This document shows, one piece after another, positions 9,449 through 18,182 of a DNA stretch of 64,000 nucleotides. Position numbers and translations under genes: made by a program. Origin of the DNA: CAYPUT01 sp046541715 (GTDB lineage: Bacteria > Spirochaetota > Spirochaetia > DSM-27196 > PWMO01); assembly GCA_046541715.1 (NCBI GenBank), contig JBKHCS010000003.1:13795-77794 (forward strand), in the 5' to 3' direction. The notes beneath the pieces are model-generated. The model was not told the origin of the DNA. It did not search any database and was given only the letters and a program-made list of their open reading frames with translations. The number at the start of each line of letters is the position of its first letter. The first letter of the stretch is position 1.

Positions 9449-10279
9449 ATGGCCCTGGTTGGCCGCAGAAGCTCCGGGTGGAGAAACGCCCTTCTCTTCG
9501 CCGTCTCCATCGGCCTACTTCTGGCGCTCTGGTTTCTTTCGGCACGGCTTCTCTCCTCGTCGATCCTGCTACCGGGACCGGGAGAAGTCCTCCGGGCCAC
9601 CGCCAATCTCTTTCGAGGGGACGACTTTCTCGGACATGTTGGGGCTACCCTTTGGCGTTCCCTCGTGGCGTTTGCCTTCGCGACCGCCGGCGCCGGTGTT
9701 CTGGGAATCGCTGCCGGGATCTTTCCCTCTCTCGAACTCCTGCTCCGCCCCTGGGTCCTGATCGTCCGGTCGACCCCGGTTATCTCCATCATTCTTCTGA
9801 CCCTCGTGCTCCTGAGAAGCGGCGTGGTTCCCGCGGTTGTCGCGCTGCTCATAACCTTCCCCCTGGTCTACGTTACCGTGGTCGAGGGGGTGAGCTCCGT
9901 CGACCCCGCCCTTGAAGAGATGAGCCGTCTGTATCGCGTTCCCCTGGGCCGGAGGATCCGGCGTCTCTACATCCCCTCCGTGGCTCCCTTCTTTCTCTCG
10001 GGCCTCCATGCGGCTCTGGGGCTCACTTTTAAGGTGGTGGCCGCAGCCGAGGTTCTGGCGCAACCGCGCGCGGGAGTCGGAAGCGCGATGCAGGAAGCGC
10101 GGATTCTCCTGAAGACCGCCGAAGTCCTCGCCTGGACGGTGGTTCTTCTGGTTCTCAGCGCCCTCGGGGAGCTGCTCTTCCGGGGGCTCCGTAGGGGTCT
10201 CGGCCCTAGGCCGGCGACGGAAACCGTCGGGACAGAGGCTACGGGCGGTCGGACTCCGGCTGCGGTTCGGGAGCTCTAA
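9449..10279 (+). CDS. ABC transporter permease, SsuC/TauC/ThiX-like
   Basis: 276 residues with about six membrane segments and the BPD-transport inner-membrane fold. The EAA loop is visible around VDPALEEMSRLYRVPLGRRIRRLYIPSVAPFF, followed by the typical GLTFKVVAAAEVLAQPRAGVGSAMQEAR of the nitrate/sulfonate/taurine/thiamine-precursor branch. Its start lies one base after the tyrS stop. The next gene encodes the matching ATPase. No periplasmic binding protein is in the window, so the substrate cannot be assigned. Confidence 0.85.
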   Translation: MALVGRRSSGWRNALLFAVSIGLLLALWFLSARLLSSSILLPGPGEVLRATANLFRGDDFLGHVGATLWRSLVAFAFATAGAGVLGIAAGIFPSLELLLRPWVLIVRSTPVISIILLTLVLLRSGVVPAVVALLITFPLVYVTVVEGVSSVDPALEEMSRLYRVPLGRRIRRLYIPSVAPFFLSGLHAALGLTFKVVAAAEVLAQPRAGVGSAMQEARILLKTAEVLAWTVVLLVLSALGELLFRGLRRGLGPRPATETVGTEATGGRTPAAVREL

Positions 10280-10280
10280 G

Positions 10281-10988
10281 GTGAACAATCGAGGGGTCGG
10301 CTTCGACCGAATCGAAAAGGCATACGGTGCCACCCGCGTACTCGACGGCGTGACCCTCTCCCTCGTGGAAGGGGGCATCACCGTCGTTCTCGGACCCTCC
10401 GGGTGCGGGAAGACGACGCTCCTTAGGATTGCCGCAGGACTTCTCTCCCCGGACCAAGGGTCGCTTCCTGGTATAGAGGGGAAGGCCGTAAGCTTCGCCT
10501 TTCAGGAGCCGCGGCTCCTTCCCTGGCTCTCGGCCCGGGAAAACCTTCGCTATGTCCTGCAAGACGTCGACGAAACGGCGATCGACGAAGTCATATCGAT
10601 CCTGGAGCTTACGGGGTTTGAGGGTTTCTTTCCGGGACAGCTGTCCGGCGGCATGCAGCACCGTCTTGCGCTGGCCCGATGCTATCTCTACCCGAGCGAG
10701 CTGGTGCTCCTCGACGAACCCTTCCGGGGGCTCGACCTTCCGAGGAAGGTGCGGATGATGGAGGTCTTTTCGAGGCTCTGGGCCCGGGACCGCCGGACCG
10801 TCCTTATGGTGACTCACGATATCCAAGAGGCAGCCGTGTTGGGGGATCTGATAGCGATTCTGAGCGACCGTCCTGCGACGGTCCGTGCAAGGGTGGCACC
10901 CGAGGAGCCCCGGAGCGAACGCCGCCTCGGGGACGGAGCCCTCGAGGAGCTGCAACGGGAGTTGACGACGCTACTGCTGGCGGAATAG
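10281..10988 (+). CDS. ABC transporter ATP-binding protein (partner of adjacent permease)
   Basis: 235 residues. Walker A GPSGCGKTT is near residue 39, the ABC signature LSGGMQHRLALARC near 118, and Walker B LVLLDEPFRGLD near 138, with the switch histidine in MVTHDIQEA. The start is GTG at 10281, just after the permease stop. The sequence falls in the SsuB/TauB/ThiZ-like group. It faces rex tail to tail. Substrate unknown because the binding protein is missing locally. Confidence 0.88.
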   Translation: MNNRGVGFDRIEKAYGATRVLDGVTLSLVEGGITVVLGPSGCGKTTLLRIAAGLLSPDQGSLPGIEGKAVSFAFQEPRLLPWLSARENLRYVLQDVDETAIDEVISILELTGFEGFFPGQLSGGMQHRLALARCYLYPSELVLLDEPFRGLDLPRKVRMMEVFSRLWARDRRTVLMVTHDIQEAAVLGDLIAILSDRPATVRARVAPEEPRSERRLGDGALEELQRELTTLLLAE

Positions 10989-10991
10989 AAA

Positions 10992-11031
10992 CCCGGGGCC
11001 TTCGGGTCCGGCATCTTCCGAGGGCCGGGGC
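10992..11031. terminator. possible bidirectional hairpin between convergent genes
   Basis: Arms at 10992-11005 and 11018-11031 pair over 9 bp, a 2x2 mismatch, then 3 bp, with a 12-nt loop. It sits exactly between the convergent ATPase gene and rex and overlaps the rex stop. There is no T-tract, so intrinsic termination is doubtful. Confidence 0.35.
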
Positions 11032-11678
11032 TATTCGACGACCGCGCTCGCTCGAAGGCGCAGCTTGACCGAAAGGACCGCGTAGCCGGAGGAGAGATCC
11101 TCCTTCTGTACGACGACCCGCTCGGGCACCTTGAGCCTTACGTTGGTAAAGTTCCAGATCGCGTCGATTCCCGCCTTGATCAGAAGATCCGCCACGGCCT
11201 GGGCATGGGAGGATGGGACGGTGAGAATTGCGATCGTTATCTTCAGCTCCTGAATCTTCTCCGCCATCTGGTGGAGAGTGAAGACCGGCGTCTCGTGGAT
11301 GCTCTTCCCGATCTTCTTCTTATCCATATCGAAGGAGGCGACGATGTTAAGCCCTCGTCGGCGGAACTCCCGGTAACCCATAAGCGCCGTTCCGAGGTTA
11401 CCGGCACCGACGATCGCCGCCCGGTGGTCCTTTTGCCATTCCAGAAACGAATAGATCGATTCGATCAGCTTGTCGACCGGGAAGCCGATCCGAGGCTTGC
11501 CGACAATACCGGTAACCGCCAGATCCTTTCTGACTTGGATCGGCTCGAGCTCCAACTCTTCCGCGATCGTGGTACCGGAGATAAACTCCTTGCCCTCTCT
11601 CTGGGCGTTCTCTATGACGTGCAGATATGAAGGGAGCCGCTTTATCGTCGGCTGGCTTCCAAGCTTGGGTCTGCTCAT
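11031..11678 (-). CDS. rex: redox-sensing transcriptional repressor Rex
   Basis: 215-residue DNA-binding repressor that responds to the NADH/NAD+ ratio. The N-terminal winged helix is visible (TIAEELELEPIQVRKDLAVTG, about residues 37-57), then the Rossmann motif AIVGAGNLGTAL near residue 87 and the C-terminal domain-swapped helix. I chose ATG 11678 because GGAGG lies 8 nt upstream; the ORF can extend 8 codons further without support. No obvious palindromic Rex box was found in its own promoter. It probably controls fermentation or respiratory genes elsewhere. Confidence 0.92.
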   Translation of the reverse strand: MSRPKLGSQPTIKRLPSYLHVIENAQREGKEFISGTTIAEELELEPIQVRKDLAVTGIVGKPRIGFPVDKLIESIYSFLEWQKDHRAAIVGAGNLGTALMGYREFRRRGLNIVASFDMDKKKIGKSIHETPVFTLHQMAEKIQELKITIAILTVPSSHAQAVADLLIKAGIDAIWNFTNVRLKVPERVVVQKEDLSSGYAVLSVKLRLRASAVVE

Positions 11679-11743
11679 AGATCGAACCTCCAGAGAGTGC
11701 AATGATTCCGGTTTTCACCGGGTGCGTCTGCGCTATGCAACAA

Positions 11744-11761
11744 ACGCCGGGAGCCCGGCGT
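11744..11761. repeat. short GC-rich hairpin in divergent promoter region
   Basis: ACGCCGGG-AG-CCCGGCGT is a near-perfect palindrome in the 130-bp gap between rex and the next gene. It could be an operator or transcript hairpin; no T-tract follows. Confidence 0.3.
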
Positions 11762-11810
11762 ATTGCGCTTGAGTATAACGCAGTGTGCCTCTTTTTGGTA
11801 GGATCAGACA

Positions 11811-13490
11811 ATGGCCAAGCGGCATCTGAGGTATGCATTCCTTACGCTCTTGTTCTTCTCGGCGGCCGGCGTGCCTCTCTTCGGGCAGACCGGCGTCCTG
11901 CGTTATGTAACCGGGGGGCTTTCTCCGGGGCCTCCCGCGTCCGTCGACGATCAGCTCTACGTTGTCTCCGAAGACCGCTATCTCTACGCCTTCGACTACG
12001 ACGGTCTACGCCTCTGGCGTGCGGATCTGCGGCGGCGTCCCATCGGGCCCGCCGTACTAGGCCCCGACGGTACCATCTACGTGGCCCGGGACAACCGGGG
12101 GATTTCGGCGTACAACCGGCGGGGAGACCCTCTCTGGGACGCGGCGATTCGGGACATAACCTCCCCGCCGACGGTCACCCCCCGGGGTCTCCTGGTAGTT
12201 TCGCGAAACGGCGGCCGGATCTCCGTTCTTTCGCCCTCCGGCCGGCTTCTCAATTCCTTCCGGGGCCCCGGGACGTTTGGGGCCGAGCCGCTTCTTTCCT
12301 CGGACGGCTACCTGGTGCTTCGTGGGTCCGGAGGCGATCTCTCGATTGTCGACGGGGCCGGGAATCTTGTCCGGCAGACCTCGTTCTCCCGGGCCCCCTC
12401 AGCGGTCGCGGTTATCGAGGAAGGGGGCCTCGCCCTCGGTTTTGACGACGGTAGGCTACTCTTCCTCGACGCCGACGGCCAGCTCTCCGGAGAGTGGAGG
12501 GCCCCGGCGGGGATTCGGGATCTCCGAATCGGAGGAACGACCGTCGCCGTCATCCTGACCGACGGGGTCCTCTGGGTCCTGGACCGGGAAGACGGCCGGG
12601 TCTGGCAGGCGAAACCTCCTGATGCGTTTCTCTCCGGAGTAGCTGTCGGAGAGCAATTGATCGCGGCGGTGTCCCAGGGGGGACACCTCTTCTACTATTC
12701 CCCCGTGGGGGATCTCCTGAGGGAATATCAGCTTCCGGAGAAGCCCGGTCTCGGCGACCCGACTATTCTCGCCGGTGGCGGGGTCGCGGCGGTTGGGTCG
12801 AACTGGGTCGTCTACCTCTTTTCGACCGACGAGGAGAGCTGTGCGGCGCCATGGGGCTGTTATCGAGGGGGCCCGGAGCTACCCGGCCGAAGCAACGATC
12901 CAGGCGCCCGAGACCTCTTCTTACCCTCGGGCGTCGAAGGGAGCCTCGAGAGGATCTACTTCGAAAGGCTTCTCTTGTCCGACGATCCGGAGGAGCGCCG
13001 GACCGGTCTCGACGCCGTCGCCTCGCGGCTCGAGGAGGGACGCCTGGGGTCCATCCGGGTATACATCGTTCCCCTCCTTCGGAGCCTTGCCTTGGAGACA
13101 CGAGGGCTCGGTAGATCCGCCGAAGAACGGCGCCGGGCTATCGGTATCCTCGGCCGGATTGGCACCTACGAGGCCACAGGGGCCCTCTCGGACCTCGTTA
13201 CGGGAGTCGAGGTGGATCTTCTCGAAAGCCTTGCCGAAGCGCTGGGAGGGCTTGGGAGCGATCCTACCGGGAGGGCGGCACGCTCCCTCCACCGGGTTCT
13301 TCTGCGAGAACCGAGTCCCCGTGTCGCCGGGGCTGTGGTCGAGGCTGCCGGCCGCTTGGTGGCGTACGCCGGAAGGATCTATTCGCCGTCGATCGAGGAC
13401 ATCATCTTGGAAATCTCGCAAGGTCGCTACCCGCTATCCCTAAAGAGGCGGGCATACCGCATCGGCTCCCTTGAATCCCTTGAGCCCTGA
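11811..13490 (+). CDS. secreted PQQ-like beta-propeller protein with HEAT-like C-terminus
   Basis: 559 residues. A signal peptide covers residues 1-25 (ends FGQ). Residues ~30-340 carry repeated propeller blades of the PQQ enzyme/BamB type (LYVVSEDRYLYAFDYDGLRLWRADL, IYVARDNRGISAYNRRGDPLWDA, and so on). Residues ~370-555 are helical and HEAT-like (RLEEGRLGSIRVYIVPLLRSLAL, GRIGTYEATGALSDLV). No enzymatic residues can be assigned; a scaffold or envelope assembly role is inferred from the fold. It is followed after 42 nt by the P83/100 homologue, which also ends in beta-propeller-like strands. Confidence 0.75.
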   Translation: MAKRHLRYAFLTLLFFSAAGVPLFGQTGVLRYVTGGLSPGPPASVDDQLYVVSEDRYLYAFDYDGLRLWRADLRRRPIGPAVLGPDGTIYVARDNRGISAYNRRGDPLWDAAIRDITSPPTVTPRGLLVVSRNGGRISVLSPSGRLLNSFRGPGTFGAEPLLSSDGYLVLRGSGGDLSIVDGAGNLVRQTSFSRAPSAVAVIEEGGLALGFDDGRLLFLDADGQLSGEWRAPAGIRDLRIGGTTVAVILTDGVLWVLDREDGRVWQAKPPDAFLSGVAVGEQLIAAVSQGGHLFYYSPVGDLLREYQLPEKPGLGDPTILAGGGVAAVGSNWVVYLFSTDEESCAAPWGCYRGGPELPGRSNDPGARDLFLPSGVEGSLERIYFERLLLSDDPEERRTGLDAVASRLEEGRLGSIRVYIVPLLRSLALETRGLGRSAEERRRAIGILGRIGTYEATGALSDLVTGVEVDLLESLAEALGGLGSDPTGRAARSLHRVLLREPSPRVAGAVVEAAGRLVAYAGRIYSPSIEDIILEISQGRYPLSLKRRAYRIGSLESLEP

Positions 13491-13498
13491 GCTATAAT
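13471..13498 (+). promoter_or_regulatory. sigma-70 type promoter of the P83/100 gene
   Basis: TTGAAT at 13471-13476, 16-nt spacer, perfect TATAAT at 13493-13498. It overlaps the end of the preceding gene, giving the P83/100 homologue its own promoter in addition to read-through. Confidence 0.55.
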
Positions 13499-13532
13499 CG
13501 AAGTACGAACGACGCCAAGGAGGCTCCACATA

Positions 13533-15053
13533 ATGCTTGCGAAACGTTTCTTGCGACGCCCGGCTCTTACCGCGGTCCTCCTTGCGTTGCTCTGGCCCCT
13601 CTCGGTTCTCGGGCAGACCTCCCTCGAGGTAGATGAAGAGGAGCTCGAGTCTCAGATCGACCGGTCGGTAGAGTTTCAGAACTATACCGGCCCCTACGAC
13701 CGGATCGATCCGGCGCAGGAGATCTTCGATATCGGTCGTTCTCTCGCCGCCCAAGCCACCGCCCCGGGGGGCCGGGGACGGATCGGGAATAGCTACCGGA
13801 TAGTGCGGGCGACGGACCCGGAAGTCCTCGAAGGGCTCGACGGCGACATTCTCTACATCCTGCCGGAGGGGCGGGTGGACCACATCGATAATGTTCGTCG
13901 AATTCTCGCCGGGTACCTCGAGGAGGCCTACGACTACAGCCGCCCCGACGCCTTGCTTCTCGCGGAGCTTGTTACCATCTATAACGCCATTTACCGGGGC
14001 GATCTCGATTTCTACCGGGGTCGGTACAAGGACGTGGTCATCCGCAATCTGTCGCCGAATAACGTCGGGATCTCGACCCTCTATTCCGACTGGCCCGGGG
14101 CCACCGAACTGGTTACCCCCCTCGACCGCGGCGCCGAGCCGGGGCGCCTAAGGTCCATCGATCCGGTCGAGCTGACCGACGAAAACGTCGAACAGGAGCT
14201 CCGGGAGCGGGAGGACCGGGGCATCGAGACCCGGGAGGATGCCGTCGACCTGATGGAGCGGGCGATCGACCAGGAAGAAGAGCGCGTCCGGGAGGAGGAA
14301 GAGGCCATCGCCGAGGCAGAGGAGGAGCTCCGGCGGCGGGAGGAGGAGCTCCGGCAGGACGCCGAGGAGGCTACCACCGAAGAGGAACGGCAGCGCATCG
14401 ACGAGGAACAAGCGGAAACCGACGAGGAGCGCCAAGAGCTATCGGAGCGTCGTGAAGCGGTAGAGGAGGAGCGGGAGGACGTCGAGGAGCTCACCGAGGC
14501 GGTAAGGGAGCGTCGCGAGCGTATCGCCGAAGACCGGCGGGAGCTTTTGGGCGCCGCGGAGAGCGCCGCCGAGGCCGGTCAGGTGCTCTTTCTCCGGGTC
14601 GGGGAACGGGGAGACGGGCCTCTCGGTCAGCTGGTCTACGTCGATGCGGAGACGGGACGGGTGGAAACCGAGTCGCCGGTCGCGACGGTTACCAGCCGTG
14701 CCTATGAGCGCATTTCGGGGGACCTTCTCCTCGTCGGGGAATCCGACGGTCGCTCACGGTTGCTCCTCTTCAACTCCGAAGACTTGACCGTTCGCCTCTC
14801 GGGAGAGGACGAGATCTTCCCGCGAAGCATTCTCGTCGTGCGGGACGGGGGCCGGGAGATCTACGCGGTTGTCCGGGCCGACGGGGGGTGGCATCTTGGC
14901 CGGTTCGACGATACCCTGTCGCTCCGGGAGCGCTCGACACTGGTGGTAACCCCCTACACGAACGTCGAGTTCGGCGAAGAACGGGTCTGGGTTCAGGGGC
15001 AGGACGGGGGAATAGTCGGTCTCGATTCTGGGACCTTGGATCGGCTTCCGTAG
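13533..15053 (+). CDS. P83/100-family spirochaete protein
   Basis: 506 residues with a signal peptide (residues 1-28, ending VLGQ). The order of parts matches the Borrelia P83/100 antigen family: an N-terminal conserved domain (about 35-215, including YRIVRATDPEVLEGLDGDI), a long glutamate-rich coiled coil (about 225-345), and a C-terminal domain of beta-propeller-like strands (about 350-506, GQLVYVDAETGRVETES). A strong AAGGAGG precedes the ATG. The family is restricted mainly to spirochaetes, which supports the taxonomic call. Function is unknown; in Borrelia it is a membrane-vesicle-associated immunodominant antigen. Confidence 0.85.
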   Translation: MLAKRFLRRPALTAVLLALLWPLSVLGQTSLEVDEEELESQIDRSVEFQNYTGPYDRIDPAQEIFDIGRSLAAQATAPGGRGRIGNSYRIVRATDPEVLEGLDGDILYILPEGRVDHIDNVRRILAGYLEEAYDYSRPDALLLAELVTIYNAIYRGDLDFYRGRYKDVVIRNLSPNNVGISTLYSDWPGATELVTPLDRGAEPGRLRSIDPVELTDENVEQELREREDRGIETREDAVDLMERAIDQEEERVREEEEAIAEAEEELRRREEELRQDAEEATTEEERQRIDEEQAETDEERQELSERREAVEEEREDVEELTEAVRERRERIAEDRRELLGAAESAAEAGQVLFLRVGERGDGPLGQLVYVDAETGRVETESPVATVTSRAYERISGDLLLVGESDGRSRLLLFNSEDLTVRLSGEDEIFPRSILVVRDGGREIYAVVRADGGWHLGRFDDTLSLRERSTLVVTPYTNVEFGEERVWVQGQDGGIVGLDSGTLDRLP

Positions 15054-15064
15054 CAGGTTTCGAT

Positions 15065-15086
15065 GTATCAACAAGCTTGTTGATAC
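15065..15086. repeat. perfect 22-bp palindrome, dispersed family copy 1
   Basis: Arms GTATCAACAAG and CTTGTTGATAC form a perfect palindrome in the 39-bp gap between the convergent P83/100 and ParB-domain genes. Related imperfect copies occur at 29094-29115, 29218-29239 and 61160-61181. It may act as a bidirectional hairpin or a protein site; there is no T-tract. Confidence 0.75.
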
Positions 15087-15092
15087 GTAGGG

Positions 15093-15539
15093 CTACTTCT
15101 TGCCCCGGCGGAAGATCTTGCGGAATAGGCTTACGATCGCCTGCCAGATCTTCTTGAAAAGGCCGGGATTTTTCAGGCGGTCGAGACGAATGTAGGCATC
15201 CGCAAGCTCGTCGGTACTCAGGTTCTTGCGCTGGGTGTTCTCGTCGATTTCAACCTCGAGGAGCGCCGTTTCTTGGTTGGTGTCGATAATAGATGCCGTA
15301 ATCCGCTGCCACCCAAGGCGGCGGGCCGCCTCTAATCGACGATGCCCCGCGACCAGCTGCCGGTCTCGGGTAATCACGATGGGATTCAGAAGCCCGTGGC
15401 GCCGCATGCTGTCCATGAGCAAGGTCAAGTCTCCCAGGTTCTTCCGTATCCGCTTACGGATAAGGACATCTCCCACCGCGATCTGCACGAGCTCCCGCTC
15501 GGAAGAGGGGAGGTTATCCTTTGCCGGTTGTCTTTTCAT
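15093..15539 (-). CDS. orphan ParB N-terminal-like domain protein with basic amphipathic tail
   Basis: 148 residues. Residues ~15-110 match the ParB/Sulfiredoxin fold: a GLLNPIVITRD strand and the nucleotide-binding motif VAGHRRLEAARRLGW, with ENTQRKNLS following. There is no ParB helix-turn-helix DNA-binding domain or dimerisation domain. Instead the last ~25 residues (GLFKKIWQAIVSLFRKIFRRGKK region) form a strongly cationic amphipathic helix that could bind membrane. It is not a chromosomal partition ParB by size or context, as no ParA is adjacent. Role unknown; it lies head-to-tail with PBP1A 18 nt upstream, so co-transcription is likely. Confidence 0.75.
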   Translation of the reverse strand: MKRQPAKDNLPSSERELVQIAVGDVLIRKRIRKNLGDLTLLMDSMRRHGLLNPIVITRDRQLVAGHRRLEAARRLGWQRITASIIDTNQETALLEVEIDENTQRKNLSTDELADAYIRLDRLKNPGLFKKIWQAIVSLFRKIFRRGKK

Positions 15540-15556
15540 GATCCATCCGATGGCTC

Positions 15557-18091
15557 TTAGTCGAGAAGAGGATTCCCTTCCTCCGCTGAACGGTTTCCGT
15601 CCTCGGAACTCAACCCCGGGTCGAGATCCAGGGTAAAGTCGAGTTCGAAGGAACCGCGGTCAAAATCCTCGCCGAGCTCCGGAGAGCCTGTGCTGAGTGA
15701 AAAATTCTGATTCGTGATGCTTCGCCGCAGCCTGTCCACGAGGACCGGCTGCTGCTCCCGCTCAAAGTCCTCGAGTCGATCGAACTCCTTCGGTTGCGTT
15801 CCCGACAGGAAGACCTCTTCGATTACGCGGCCGGTGTAGTTCTCCGTCGGCAGGAGGCCCGACCGGGCGGTAACGCGAACCCGGGTTATTCCGGAGGTCG
15901 GCTCGGGAAACTCCCGGGGCTCGAGGCCTTCGTGTATCTCTTTCATGTATCGGGCCCAGACGGGACCCGCGGTTACGGCCCCGGTCTGGTTGGTTCCCAA
16001 CGAGTTGCTGCCACCCCGGTCGAATCCGAACCAGATTGCCGTCGTGTAGTACGGGGTAAAGCCGAGGGTCCAGGCGTCGGCCCAATTCTGGGTGGTTCCG
16101 GTCTTTCCGGCGGTCGGCTGATCGAATCCGTCGACGAGCGATTCGGCCCACCTCAAGGTCCCGCTTTCGACGGTGGTCTGGAGCATATCGGTCATAATGT
16201 ACGCCGTCTGGGGGCTGATAATCTGGGCGTCTTGGCCTTTCCGTTGCTGGTCTATCCGAAGGTCCTGTTCCGGCTCCATGATGATGCGGCCGTTGCGGTC
16301 CTCGATGTAGCGAATGCCGATGGGTACTACCTCTTGGCCTTGGTTCGCGATAGTGGCGAACGCCTTCGCCATCTCGATCGGGGCAACTTCGACGATGCCG
16401 AGACCCACGGGATACCGGCGTACCAGGTTACGACGCACCATGTCCTCTTCGGGAATGCCGAGGAGGCGCCGGGTGGTCGTGAGAGCCTCGGTAAACCCAA
16501 CTCGCTCGAGAATTCTCAAGGAAGGCACGTTCATTGACTGCGCCAGGGCGTGCCGGACGAGGACCGGCCCCTTCCATTCGCCCCGGTAGTTCTGAGGCGT
16601 GTAGGGGGTCCCGTCGTCGTTCCAGAAGACCACCGGAGAGTCGTAGATCATCGTGGCGGGTGTTATGACTTTGTTCTCGATCGCCGCCGAGTAGTACAAC
16701 GGTTTGAAGGAGGACCCCGGTTCTACGGAGGCGTCGACCGCCCGGTTGAACTGGTTCCGGGCTTCGAAGCGGCTACCTCCTACCATGGCCAGTATACGGC
16801 CCGTGCCGTTCTCCAGAGTAATCAGCGCCCCTTCGACGGTCGTGCGTCTTGCCTCGAGTTCGGTCGTCGCGTAGGACACCTGGACGGCGTCCCGAATCTC
16901 GGTGTCGTCGCTCCCGAAGAGGAGGGCGACGGCGTCGACGATCGGGTTGAGCTCTTCCCGGTAGTAGGATTTGGCCTCCTGGAGCTGCTTCGCGTTGCCG
17001 ATTCGGAAGTCGCCGATATTGAACGCCAAGGACAAGAGATCTATGACCGGGACGAGATCGTTTCCCTCCGTCGACCGCCGAGAGGAGTTGCTCTGGTAGA
17101 TCCGGTTTGCCGATTCGAGGCCCTCTTGCATGTAGCGGTCCGCCGCCGCCTGGTAGTCCAGGTCGAGGGTGGTGTAGACGGTAAACCCGTCCCGGTTTAT
17201 GTCGAGGCTCCCGAGTAGCAGCTCGTTTTCCAGTTGATAGCGAACGTACTCGCTAAAGAAGGGGGCTCGGTCCTCCCGCTCAAAGAACGCCGTCGAGGTG
17301 CTCGCCCGCGTGAAATCGTAGTTGCTCCAGTACGCCTCGAATGATTCGTCGACCCGGGACTGGGTGGTGTATCCCAGCTCGACCATCTGATCGAGGATTG
17401 TCCGTTGCATTCTCCGAGCCTCGTTCGGCCGACGTATCGGCGAGTAGAGCGACGGGTTGGCCAACTGGATAACCAGAAGGGCCGATTCGGCGATGGTGAT
17501 GTCCCGGGCCGAGTGGCCGAAGTAATACTGGCTTGCGGCTTCCACGCCGTAGTTTCCATGACCGAAGAACATTGTGTTCAGGTACTTCTCGAGAATCTCG
17601 TACTTGGTCCAGTGCCGTTCGAGTTGTAGGGCCCACCAAAGCTCCCGGAGCTTCCGAGTTACCGAAAACTCGCTTCGGTCGGCGTAAAGGTGGCCCGCAA
17701 GCTGTTGCGTAAGGGTACTTCCGCCGCCGGAGTAGGAACCCCTCAACAGGTCGAAGGCCGCCTTTGAAGTCCGGACGAAGTCGAATCCGTTGTGATCGAA
17801 GAATCGCCTGTCTTCCCGGGTAATCAGGGCGTAGATAAGATGCCTCGGAAGCTCGTCGATCGTAACGAGCTCCCGGTTTTCATCCGAAAAGAACTCGGTA
17901 ATCAGGCGGCCTTTGACATCCAGAATCTCGGATGGGAGCGCCGCAACTTGAGTTCCGACGCTCTCGAGGTCGCCGACGTTTCTCACGGAGGCTATGGCTA
18001 ATCCGGTCGTAATCCCGAGGGTCAGCGCCATCGCCCCGGCGACGGCAAGGGCAACTCGGAGAACCACCCGGCGTTTTCTCTTTGGACTCAT
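15557..18091 (-). CDS. bifunctional penicillin-binding protein 1A
   Basis: 844-residue class A PBP that polymerises and cross-links peptidoglycan. A basic N-terminus and one membrane anchor (about residues 9-33) precede the GT51 glycosyltransferase domain with catalytic E93 in REDRRFFDHNG and GGSTLTQQLA. The transpeptidase domain has SxxK at S460-K463 (GSSFKP), SMN, and KTGTT. An acidic low-complexity tail ends the protein. The ATG at 18091 has no Shine-Dalgarno; a TTGACA-N18-TACCCT promoter ends 7 nt upstream of it. Confidence 0.93.
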   Translation of the reverse strand: MSPKRKRRVVLRVALAVAGAMALTLGITTGLAIASVRNVGDLESVGTQVAALPSEILDVKGRLITEFFSDENRELVTIDELPRHLIYALITREDRRFFDHNGFDFVRTSKAAFDLLRGSYSGGGSTLTQQLAGHLYADRSEFSVTRKLRELWWALQLERHWTKYEILEKYLNTMFFGHGNYGVEAASQYYFGHSARDITIAESALLVIQLANPSLYSPIRRPNEARRMQRTILDQMVELGYTTQSRVDESFEAYWSNYDFTRASTSTAFFEREDRAPFFSEYVRYQLENELLLGSLDINRDGFTVYTTLDLDYQAAADRYMQEGLESANRIYQSNSSRRSTEGNDLVPVIDLLSLAFNIGDFRIGNAKQLQEAKSYYREELNPIVDAVALLFGSDDTEIRDAVQVSYATTELEARRTTVEGALITLENGTGRILAMVGGSRFEARNQFNRAVDASVEPGSSFKPLYYSAAIENKVITPATMIYDSPVVFWNDDGTPYTPQNYRGEWKGPVLVRHALAQSMNVPSLRILERVGFTEALTTTRRLLGIPEEDMVRRNLVRRYPVGLGIVEVAPIEMAKAFATIANQGQEVVPIGIRYIEDRNGRIIMEPEQDLRIDQQRKGQDAQIISPQTAYIMTDMLQTTVESGTLRWAESLVDGFDQPTAGKTGTTQNWADAWTLGFTPYYTTAIWFGFDRGGSNSLGTNQTGAVTAGPVWARYMKEIHEGLEPREFPEPTSGITRVRVTARSGLLPTENYTGRVIEEVFLSGTQPKEFDRLEDFEREQQPVLVDRLRRSITNQNFSLSTGSPELGEDFDRGSFELDFTLDLDPGLSSEDGNRSAEEGNPLLD

Positions 18092-18098
18092 CAGGGGT

Positions 18099-18128
18099 AG
18101 GGTAGGGAGAGCCGCAAAGCTTTGTCAA
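18099..18128 (-). promoter_or_regulatory. promoter of the PBP1A gene, possibly leaderless
   Basis: On the minus strand, TTGACA at 18128-18123, 18-nt spacer, TACCCT at 18104-18099. The -10 box ends 7 nt before the ATG and no Shine-Dalgarno is present, so the transcript would start at or next to the start codon. Confidence 0.45.
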
Positions 18129-18130
18129 GC

Positions 18131-18164
18131 GAGAAAAAAAGAGGGCCGGCCAAAAGGCCGGCCC
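18131..18164 (-). terminator. rho-independent terminator of the mla/PHP operon
   Basis: Perfect 9-bp stem GGGCCGGCC with a 4-nt loop at 18143-18164, followed on the minus strand by CTC and seven T (18134-18140). It lies about 105 nt downstream of the PEGA-like gene and just upstream of the PBP1A promoter, separating the two units. Confidence 0.85.
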
Positions 18165-18182
18165 AGACGATCGGTTATCGGC

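Noticed and set aside
14245..14560. Repetitive purine-rich stretch in the P83/100 gene, considered as a DNA repeat array
   Set aside because: It is codon-level low complexity from the Glu/Arg coiled coil, with no regular repeat unit or spacers.
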